Shown here piece by piece: positions 1 through 5,314 of a DNA stretch of 5,314 nt. Made by a program: the position numbers and the translations under genes. The stretch comes from JBBSEX01 sp038239345. GTDB lineage: Bacteria; Acidobacteriota; Terriglobia; Bryobacterales; Bryobacteraceae. The notes under the pieces are model-generated. The model made no database searches, was not told the origin of the DNA, and saw nothing but the letters and a program-made list of their open reading frames with translations. Positions within the stretch are counted from its first letter, which is position 1. Every line of letters begins with the position of its first letter. Location of the stretch: the NCBI GenBank assembly GCA_038239345.1, contig JBBSEX010000120.1:1-5314 (forward strand), written 5' to 3'.

Positions 1-2
1 AT

Positions 3-488
3 CATTATTTGAAATACGAGCAACCCGTCGGGGAGCACTTAAAATATCTGGCCTGGGCCCAAGGACGCCCCATCGCCTGTCTGGCCTGGAGTTCGGCGCC
101 GCGCCATCTGGGTAGCCGGGACCGCTACATCGGCTGGAGCGCGGAAACGCGGCGGCGCAACATCCGCTTCATTGCTTACAACACGCGCTTTCTGATCTTG
201 CCGTGGATCCGCGTTCCCCATCTGGCGTCGCATATTCTCGGTCGCATGGCCGCGCAACTTTCAGAGGATTGGCAACGGATGTACCGCCACCCGATTTATT
301 TCGCGGAAACCTTCATCGATCCCGGACGTTTTCGCGGAACCTGTTACCGCGCGGCGAACTGGCAACTGCTCGGGCTCACCACTGGGCGTGGCAAAAACGA
401 CCAGACCAACAAGCCGAACCGCCCGATCAAGGAAATCCTCGGCTTGCCCTTGACGCCGCGTTTCCGCGACTACCTCACGCAGCTATGA
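3..488 (+). CDS. DUF4338 (DruA-like) protein, C-terminal 161 residues; 5' end cut by window
   Basis: The reading frame is open to the left edge, so this is the C-terminal part of a longer protein. A TTG at position 9 could be read as a start, but the preceding in-frame codons (His-Tyr) continue the family pattern HYL-x-Y-x-QPVGE, so the true start lies upstream. Recognisable DUF4338 blocks are QPVGEHLKYL near the beginning, RDRYIGWS, NTRFLILPWIRVPHLASH in the middle, and ETFIDPGRFRGTCYRAANW followed by LGLTTGRGK. The family includes DruA of the Druantia anti-phage system, but many members sit beside transposases. Here the next gene is an IS66 transposase whose start codon overlaps this stop (ATGA, 485-488), which suggests a co-translated transposition accessory protein. 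The biochemical activity is unknown to me. No Druantia partner genes are seen. Confidence 0.87.
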   Translation, partial: HYLKYEQPVGEHLKYLAWAQGRPIACLAWSSAPRHLGSRDRYIGWSAETRRRNIRFIAYNTRFLILPWIRVPHLASHILGRMAAQLSEDWQRMYRHPIYFAETFIDPGRFRGTCYRAANWQLLGLTTGRGKNDQTNKPNRPIKEILGLPLTPRFRDYLTQL

Positions 489-2017
489 CTATGCGGCGGC
501 GGATCGACGTGAATCTGGACGAACTGGACCAGATTATCGATCGCAGCACGCGCGCACCGTTGAGCGAATCCGAAGGCCAGAAGCTCAAAAACGCGCTTCA
601 TGCCATGGCAGACAGACTGCTGCGGAAACGGAGTACGAAGAAAACCAGTGCCGTTCTGTCGCAGGATGCGGCCCCCGCCGGCAAGCCGGAGACCAGCGAA
701 TCAGCTCCGTCCGGTCATGGGCGCCATAGTGCCGCTGCGTTTCGGGGCGCAAACAGGGTCACCATCGCGCACGCCACGCTCCATTCCGGCGACCCTTGCC
801 CGGAATGTCGCCGAGGAAGAGTGTACCTCCAGAAAGAGCCGGCAACGCTGGTCAGGTTCGTGGGACACGCGCCGCTGGAAGCGACCGTATTCGAGATGGA
901 GCGGCTACGTTGCAACGCCTGCGGGCAGGTGTTCACAGCCGACGAACCGGAGACGGCGGGTGCGGACAAGTACGAGGAGCGGGCCGTGGCGATGATCGCC
1001 CTGTTGAAGTACGGTACCGGAGTGCCATTTAAGCGGTTGGAAAGGCTACAGGAACACTTGGGTATGCCGCTGCCGGCGACGACGCAGTGGGATTTAATGG
1101 CTGCCGCCGCGAAACTGATTGGGCCGGTGCTGGAGGAGTTGATCCGGCAGGCGGCGCAAGGCAGCGTGATGCACAACGACGACACGGGCATGCGGATTTT
1201 GCGTCTGACGCGCGAGCCGGGCGACAAGCGGACGGGTACCTTCACCAGCGGCATTGTGTCGATGGTTGGTGCATGGACCATCGCGCTGTTCTTTACCGGA
1301 TGGAAGCATGCGGGCGAGAACATCGCCGAGGTATTGAAACATCGCGCACGCGAACTGCCGGCACCGATCCAGATGTGCGACGCGCTGTCGCGCAACACTC
1401 CGAAGCTGGAAGGCGTCGAAATCCTGCTGGCGAACTGCCTCGCACATGGAAGACGGCAGATTGTGGAGGTGGTAGATAACTTTCCTAAAGAATGCCGTTA
1501 TGTGCTGGAGGCGCTGCGCGGCGTTTATCACCACGACGCGCTGGCGCGGGAACAGGAACTGTCGCCGGAAGGGAGGCTGAACTTCCATCAGGAGCACAGC
1601 GGGCCGTTGATGAAAGGGCTGCATGAGTGGATGGAGGCGCAGTTGGCCGAGCATAAGACGGAACCAAATTCCGGACTGGGCAAAGCGATCTCCTATTTAC
1701 TGAATCACTGGCCAAAGCTGACGCTCTTCCTCCAACAACCAGGCGCGCCGATCGACAACAACATCGTCGAACGTGCGCTGAAGAAAGCGATTCTGAACCG
1801 CAAGAACTCGCTCTTCTACAAAACGCTGAACGGCGCCGGGGTCGGTGATCTGTTCATGAGTCTGATCCACACCTGCGAGTTAAATGGCAACAATCCGTTC
1901 GACTACCTCACCGAGTTGCAGAGGCACGTCGAGGCGTTGAAGCGAAACCCTTCACAATGGATGCCTTGGAACTACCGCGCAACTCTGGCCCGGATCGCAA
2001 CACCCACGGCCGCATAA
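485..2017 (+). CDS. IS66 family DDE transposase (510 aa)
   Basis: This is a cut-and-paste type transposase that should bind the element's ends and catalyse strand transfer. The N-terminal region (residues 1-60) has the LDELDQIIDR...LSESEGQKLKNAL pattern of ISBst12-like proteins and a KKTSAVL motif. A low-complexity stretch (about 60-80) leads to GHGRHSAAAFRGA. The zinc-binding region uses C105/C108 and C143/C146. The catalytic core shows HNDDTG (D232 or D233), MCDALSRN (D299), CLAHGRR (C318, H321) and IDNNIVERAL (E429), followed by NRKNSLFY and the usual C-terminal helix block LIHTCELNGNNPFDYL. No internal stop or frameshift is seen. I place the start at ATG 485, overlapping the upstream stop. 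ATG 491 is an alternative. No clear ribosome site precedes it, so translational coupling is likely. The frame is open upstream to 203, but that part overlaps the DUF4338 gene and is not coding. Confidence 0.93.
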   Translation: MTMRRRIDVNLDELDQIIDRSTRAPLSESEGQKLKNALHAMADRLLRKRSTKKTSAVLSQDAAPAGKPETSESAPSGHGRHSAAAFRGANRVTIAHATLHSGDPCPECRRGRVYLQKEPATLVRFVGHAPLEATVFEMERLRCNACGQVFTADEPETAGADKYEERAVAMIALLKYGTGVPFKRLERLQEHLGMPLPATTQWDLMAAAAKLIGPVLEELIRQAAQGSVMHNDDTGMRILRLTREPGDKRTGTFTSGIVSMVGAWTIALFFTGWKHAGENIAEVLKHRARELPAPIQMCDALSRNTPKLEGVEILLANCLAHGRRQIVEVVDNFPKECRYVLEALRGVYHHDALAREQELSPEGRLNFHQEHSGPLMKGLHEWMEAQLAEHKTEPNSGLGKAISYLLNHWPKLTLFLQQPGAPIDNNIVERALKKAILNRKNSLFYKTLNGAGVGDLFMSLIHTCELNGNNPFDYLTELQRHVEALKRNPSQWMPWNYRATLARIATPTAA

Positions 2018-2123
2018 TTATGATGGGTGCTGTCTGTCCGTGAGGTCGGCTCCCGTGCATTCCTCAGGGTCGCCCCACGTGGCCTCCCCCATCACAGACA
2101 AAAGCCGAGCTGAGGGGGGCCGG
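2018..2123. other. Non-coding 3' region of the IS66-type element with crossing inverted repeats
   Basis: The region between the transposase stop and the candidate terminal repeat has no plausible gene. It contains two exact 7-base inverted repeats: TGATGGG (2021-2027) with CCCATCA (2088-2094), and TGTCTGT (2031-2037) with ACAGACA (2094-2100). The pairs interlock, sharing base 2094, so they could form alternative or pseudoknot-like structures but not one simple hairpin. A smaller TGAGG (2041-2045)/CCTCA (2062-2066) pair lies inside. The role is unknown: it could be a subterminal transposase-binding region, a transcript 3' structure or a terminator. There is no T run after it. Confidence 0.35.
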
Positions 2124-2145
2124 GTAAACCGGATCTACGCTTAAC
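2124..2145 (-). repeat. Candidate right terminal inverted repeat of the IS66-type element
   Basis: Read from the outside inwards on the - strand, the sequence begins GTTAAGCGTAGATCCGG. IS66-family ends, as I remember them, typically begin GTAAGCG, so this resembles a terminal repeat with one extra base. It lies 128 bases after the transposase stop and 28 bases before the next gene, a sensible place for the right end. The matching left end is not in the window, so the call cannot be tested here. A GATCT/AGATC pair (2132-2136/2146-2150) straddles the proposed boundary, which would be a coincidence if the boundary is right. Confidence 0.35.
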
Positions 2146-2159
2146 AGATCATGACTGTT

Positions 2160-2165
2160 GGAAGA
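2160..2165 (+). promoter_or_regulatory. Ribosome binding site for the fusion gene
   Basis: GGAAGA, a partial Shine-Dalgarno match, ends 8 bases before the ATG at 2174. The spacing supports that start codon. The N-terminal residues it gives (MKITYQILEAYLKCPTKCWL) also match the expected beginning of a Cas4/RecB-like domain. Confidence 0.5.
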
Positions 2166-2173
2166 ATGGCCAT

Positions 2174-4945
2174 ATGAAGATCACCTACCAGATCCTAGAA
2201 GCGTACCTAAAATGCCCAACCAAATGCTGGCTACGGTCAGCTGGTGAGCCGCCTACCGATGGCACGTGGCCTCAGTATTCTCAGGCCCAGGAGGAGTCAT
2301 ACCGCTCCGCTGAGATCGAGCTCATGCTCTTGAGAGCACGCCCAAGTGAGTCTATAAGATTTCCGCAGGCGGATAGACTGAAAGCGGGTAAGTGGCGGCT
2401 GGCAATCGGCGTTCTTGCGCAAACAGCGCATCTGGAATCCTACCTTCACGCAGTGGAGTCCTCGCCCTCGGAGGGACGCGGGAGGCCAGCCCAACTCGTC
2501 GCCCTTCGCTTCTTTTCCGCCAACAAGCTCGGCAGGGACGCGAAGCTGTTACTAGGGTTCGATGCCTTGGCACTTTCAGGAATGCTAGGAACCGAGGTCG
2601 GCTACGGCAAGATCATTCACGGTGACAACCATGCGGTGCTGAATGTCAAGGCTCCTACCTTGGATGTCGAGCTACGAAAACGTATAGCGGAAATCACAGT
2701 GTTGTTGTCCAGCCCTTCGCCGCCAGACCTCATTCTGATTCCGCACTGCGGAGAATGCGAGTTCCAAGCCCGGTGCAGACAGAAAGCGGTAGAGCATGAA
2801 GACCTCACTTTACTGTCAGGGATGACTGAAAAAGAACGGAAGAAACTCCACGATAAAGGGATCTTCACTGTGACCCAGCTGTCGTATACCTTCCGCCCGC
2901 GCCGTCGCCCCAAACAGCTGCGCGATAAACCAGAAAAGTATCGTCACTCCCTGAGGGCACTGGCGATTCGGCAGAAGCAAATCCACATCCTCGGCAGTCC
3001 AGAAATAAAGATTGAAGGCACCCCGGTCTACCTCGACGTCGAAGGCATGCCGGATCGCGACTCCTACTACCTGATTGGCGTTCGTTTCGGAAGCGGTGAT
3101 TCGGTTGCCCAGCATGGTCTTTGGGCGGACGACGTCGAGGATGAAAGGAGGATCTGGAACGAGTTTCTTGGCATCCTCGCGAAGATTGAAAATCCCGTCC
3201 TGATCCATTACGGCTCCTACGAAACTGTGTGCCTCAAACGTATGGGTGAACGTTATGGCGTGCCGCCTGCAACGTCCGCAGTCGCGAGAGCGCTGAAAAC
3301 ACCGATGAATCTACTCTCAGTGATTTTCGCAAACGTTTACTTTCCCACATTGTCAAACCGTCTCAAGGACATCGGGACCTATATGGGCGCGAGATGGAAT
3401 GGGCCTGTTACATCGGGTTTACAGAGCATTATTCATCGCCGCGAGTGGGAGAAATCACGCACTCCCGAACTGAAGGCTGCCCTGGTCACCTACAATCGCG
3501 AGGACTGCGCTGCGCTGGAGATAGTTGCCACCCGATTGATTCAGGTTATCCGCGAGGCTAAGTCGAGCCCCGATGTGGAGTTCCCGGACAACCCCAAACA
3601 AGTCGCGTCGGTCAAGGGCCTCGAAATTCACGGCTCGTTTGATTCGCTCCTCAAATCGGCGCATTCAAGGTACGCACGTTCCCGAATCAAGTTGTCGTCA
3701 GGGAAAACAGCTCAGTCGCCGCCGTCTGGAAGGAAAAAAGCCAAAGGCCGTTCGCGCCGACGTTCGTTTTCCACGATCAAGGGGAGGATCGTTCGGGTAC
3801 CTCGCAGACGAATCTGTCCAACGCATCCAGGGCACAAGTTAACCGCATCCGCCAAGATTTCTCAACATTCACTACTCGACTTGATATTCAGCAAGACGGG
3901 ATGCCGCAAGACCGTTGTCAGGTACACAGGAGTGATGGGCTACTGCAATCTCTGTCACGGAAAATACGCCCCTCCCGGCACACGCCTCCACCGGGGCCAG
4001 CTCTTCGGCTGGAATTTTCAGGCCTGGGTAGTCTATCAGCGCGTTGCACTGAGAATGCCATACGGGCTCATCTCGAAGGCCAGCTTTGATCTTTTTTCAG
4101 AACAACTCTCTCCGCAGACGGCAGTAGGCTTTGTTAAGCACTTCGCTGAATACTATCGACGTACGGAAGATCTGCTCTTGCGCGGACTCATGGAGGGTCC
4201 GATTGTGCATCTCGACGAAACAAAGATTAACATCTCAGGGGCAAACCAATACGTATGGGTCTTTACTGACAACGTTCGGGTGGTCTTTAGGCTGCGACCG
4301 AATCGAGAAGGGGAGTTTCTGAAGCCGTTGTTTGCGAATTTCAAAGGTACTGTCGTCACCGATTTCTACGGAGGATACGATGCGCTTCTTTGTAGACAGC
4401 AGAAATGCTTTGTCCATCTGATCAGGGACTTAAATGACGACCTCTGGAAATATCCGTTTGACGATGAGTTTGAAGGATTTGTTGCGGCTGTCCGTGATTT
4501 GTTACTTCCAATTTTCGAAACTGTCCAACGGTTCGGACTCAAGGCTCGACATCTCGGCAAGCATCGCGGCCGGGTCGATAGCTTCTACCGCCAAATGATC
4601 ACAGGCAAGATTTACGCGCGGGATACGACAGGGCGATATCAGAAGAGGTTTGAGCGGTACAAGCAATCTCTGTTTTCCTTCCTTGAGAATGACGGGGTAC
4701 CGTGGCACAATAACACCGCGGAGAGAGCGCTTCGTCACCTGGCCGTCCAACGGAAGATCTCTGGCTCGTTCAGCGAGAAAGGCGCCACCGACTACCTCCG
4801 TCTGCTCGGTATCGCGCAAACCTGCCGCTTCCAGCAAAAGTCTTTTCTCGGCTTTCTCCTGTCCAAAGCTGCAAAGGTCGACGAATACAAAGAGCGCGGC
4901 AGAGGGCATCCGGACTGGGCCGCCGACCCTTGGGAAAACGAATGA
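2174..4945 (+). CDS. TM0106-type RecB/Cas4-like nuclease + RNase H-like exonuclease + IS66-like DDE transposase fusion (923 aa)
   Basis: One uninterrupted protein with three enzymatic parts. (1) Residues 1 to about 205 are a Cas4/RecB-like nuclease domain. C14 in YLKCPTKCWL plus C192, C195 and C201 (HCGECEFQARC) are placed as for a 4Fe-4S cluster, and LLGFDAL (D130) fits the catalytic Asp motif. A textbook E-x-K motif is not obvious around YGKIIHGD (144-151) and NVKA (157-160). It is followed by LSGMTEKERKKLHDKGIFTVTQL, a helix-hairpin-like segment seen in TM0106 relatives. (2) Residues about 284-460 are a DnaQ/RNase H-like domain: YLDVEG (D288, E290), LIHYGSYE (E350), NRLKDIG and YNREDC (D444). 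The nuclease-exonuclease part is about the length of a whole TM0106 protein. (3) A basic linker (about 500-546) leads to a zinc region (C548-P-T-H551, C591-N-L-C594) and an IS66-like core: HLDET (D681), VVTDFYGGYD (D730), FVHLIRDL, HNNTAERALR (E850). The catalytic triad is intact. It probably processes and transposes DNA ends. Its activity and partners are inferred. Confidence 0.92.
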   Translation: MKITYQILEAYLKCPTKCWLRSAGEPPTDGTWPQYSQAQEESYRSAEIELMLLRARPSESIRFPQADRLKAGKWRLAIGVLAQTAHLESYLHAVESSPSEGRGRPAQLVALRFFSANKLGRDAKLLLGFDALALSGMLGTEVGYGKIIHGDNHAVLNVKAPTLDVELRKRIAEITVLLSSPSPPDLILIPHCGECEFQARCRQKAVEHEDLTLLSGMTEKERKKLHDKGIFTVTQLSYTFRPRRRPKQLRDKPEKYRHSLRALAIRQKQIHILGSPEIKIEGTPVYLDVEGMPDRDSYYLIGVRFGSGDSVAQHGLWADDVEDERRIWNEFLGILAKIENPVLIHYGSYETVCLKRMGERYGVPPATSAVARALKTPMNLLSVIFANVYFPTLSNRLKDIGTYMGARWNGPVTSGLQSIIHRREWEKSRTPELKAALVTYNREDCAALEIVATRLIQVIREAKSSPDVEFPDNPKQVASVKGLEIHGSFDSLLKSAHSRYARSRIKLSSGKTAQSPPSGRKKAKGRSRRRSFSTIKGRIVRVPRRRICPTHPGHKLTASAKISQHSLLDLIFSKTGCRKTVVRYTGVMGYCNLCHGKYAPPGTRLHRGQLFGWNFQAWVVYQRVALRMPYGLISKASFDLFSEQLSPQTAVGFVKHFAEYYRRTEDLLLRGLMEGPIVHLDETKINISGANQYVWVFTDNVRVVFRLRPNREGEFLKPLFANFKGTVVTDFYGGYDALLCRQQKCFVHLIRDLNDDLWKYPFDDEFEGFVAAVRDLLLPIFETVQRFGLKARHLGKHRGRVDSFYRQMITGKIYARDTTGRYQKRFERYKQSLFSFLENDGVPWHNNTAERALRHLAVQRKISGSFSEKGATDYLRLLGIAQTCRFQQKSFLGFLLSKAAKVDEYKERGRGHPDWAADPWENE

Positions 4946-5314
4946 TCCCCATCAATGGACACTGCCTTCCTCTTGCATCCGGATAGAAGTCCGACTCAGA
5001 CATAGTCCGAAGCGAGCCATTCGTGGGCCACGACAGCTTTCATTCGGGGTATCCGATTGCTCACCGGCCAAGGGTGAAAACCGGCGTGCGATCGAGAACA
5101 AAAGCTTCGGCGGCGACAACGACCGTTGTTTTGATCGACAATGCCCCGGCTTGCGCACCCCAGCCGAAATCTCACGAAGCTCTCGATAGACTTGCGATCG
5201 CGCAACAAGTGAAATCCAAAATCACCGATATCGAAGACGAGAAGAAACTACCGCACAAGGTTCGGCTATACTCGATCCCGTAGTGATGGCCCTTTCACTT
5301 TGCCAAACCGGCGA
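4946..5314. other. 369-base stretch without a convincing gene
   Basis: No recognisable protein, RNA gene or clear terminal repeat is visible. I looked for the reverse-complement partner of the sequence just upstream of 2174, which would mark the far end of a fusion-gene element, and found no convincing match. The only notable items are the weak 86-codon reading frame at 5023-5283 and an ACAACG/CGTTGT hairpin at 5116-5129 followed by TTT. A TATACT hexamer at 5267-5272 resembles a -10 box but has no -35 partner at the usual distance. The stretch may be host flank or the terminal region of the fusion-gene element. Confidence 0.4.
5023..5283 (+). CDS. Doubtful small hypothetical protein (86 aa, GTG start)
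   Basis: The frame opens after an in-frame TAG at 4984 and ends at TAG 5281-5283. The only usable starts are GTG codons, with no strong ribosome site before 5023. The first half (many Arg, Ser, Thr and Ala) looks like non-coding translation. The second half, roughly EALDRLAIAQQVKSK and ITDIEDEKKLPHKVRL, is charged and more protein-like. I recognise no family. It could be a small real gene, the 3' remnant of a decayed gene, or chance. It contains the hairpin at 5116-5129. Confidence 0.18.
   Translation: MGHDSFHSGYPIAHRPRVKTGVRSRTKASAATTTVVLIDNAPACAPQPKSHEALDRLAIAQQVKSKITDIEDEKKLPHKVRLYSIP

Larger units (their letters stand above)
1..2145 (+). mobile_element. Right-hand part of an IS66-type insertion sequence (ISBst12-like) with a DruA-like accessory gene
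   Basis: The segment comprises a 5'-truncated DUF4338 gene, an overlapping full-length IS66 transposase gene, and about 130 bases of non-coding sequence running to a candidate terminal repeat at 2124-2145. Assignment to IS66 rests on the transposase. Assignment to the ISBst12-like group, which encodes one large transposase without TnpA and TnpB, rests on its N-terminus and the absence of those genes in view. The left end and the target duplication are outside the window, so the total size and the exact right boundary are unproven. Sampled GC content here is about 62-63%, clearly above the following gene, which supports a separate origin. Confidence 0.6.

Noticed and set aside
203..484. N-terminal extension of the IS66 transposase in the same frame
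   Set aside because: It fully overlaps the well-supported DUF4338 coding region, and its translation is Arg/Pro-rich without family similarity. The transposase similarity begins just after ATG 485.
3..488. Druantia anti-phage defence system
   Set aside because: Only the DUF4338 (DruA-like) family is present. The neighbours are transposase genes and no DruB-DruE-like gene is visible, so a transposon accessory role is more likely.
715..1654. Long minus-strand open frames opposite the IS66 transposase
   Set aside because: They mirror the high-GC coding strand and their translations show no recognisable protein features. They are shadows of the + strand gene.
2141..2176. Promoter with TTAACA as -35 for the fusion gene
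   Set aside because: TTAACA at 2141-2146 is close to TTGACA, but no acceptable -10 hexamer lies 16-18 bases downstream.
2174..2788. CRISPR-associated Cas4
   Set aside because: The four-cysteine pattern is Cas4-like, but no cas1/cas2 gene or repeat array is present and the domain continues into a TM0106-type exonuclease and a transposase.
3734..3740. AAAAAAG slippery heptamer in the linker as a programmed frameshift separating nuclease and transposase
   Set aside because: The reading phase is AAA AAA G, not the A AAA AAG phase needed for -1 slippage, and the gene is already continuous in frame.
3773..3792. ACGATC/GATCGT inverted repeat in the linker region
   Set aside because: A 6-base palindrome pair with 8-base spacing inside coding sequence is expected by chance.
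5116..5132. Rho-independent terminator
   Set aside because: ACAACG/CGTTGT leaves only two loop bases, the stem is AT-rich and only three Ts follow the stem. It is far from the fusion stop, so it is too weak to call.

Overview
The window looks like accessory, transposon-derived bacterial DNA. Two unrelated transposase-bearing segments lie head to tail on the + strand, with no housekeeping gene, RNA gene or CRISPR array. I cannot name the host. The first block is GC-rich (about 62-63% in two sampled 60-base stretches, 841-900 and 1561-1620). The second block is lower (52% at 3361-3420, 47% at 4321-4380). The two blocks therefore probably arrived separately. The protein types recall mobile elements of environmental bacteria such as Acidobacteria, Verrucomicrobia or Proteobacteria, but that is only an impression.

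Region 1 (1 to about 2145) is the right-hand part of an IS66-type insertion sequence, probably of the ISBst12-like single-transposase kind. It begins inside a DUF4338 (DruA-like) gene whose 5' part lies outside the window. That gene overlaps, by an ATGA junction, an apparently complete 510-residue IS66 DDE transposase. The transposase is followed by about 130 bases of non-coding, repeat-containing sequence ending in a candidate terminal repeat. The element's left end is not in the window.

Region 2 (2174-4945) is one uninterrupted 923-codon gene and the most striking object here. It joins three parts. The N-terminal part is a Cas4/RecB-like nuclease of the TM0106 type with four cysteines placed as for an iron-sulfur cluster. 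The middle is a DnaQ/RNase H-like exonuclease domain. After a very basic linker comes a complete IS66-like DDE transposase with its own zinc-binding region. One polypeptide thus appears to combine DNA end processing with DNA strand transfer.

Region 3 (4946-5314) holds no convincing gene. It has one weak GTG-initiated 86-codon reading frame and a small hairpin with a short T run.

If both blocks are mobile elements, the first supplies a DruA-like accessory protein plus a transposase, and the second supplies nuclease and transposase as a single protein. Neither carries the TnpA and TnpB proteins of classical IS66 elements within the window. Whether the fusion is an autonomous element with its own ends cannot be decided here.
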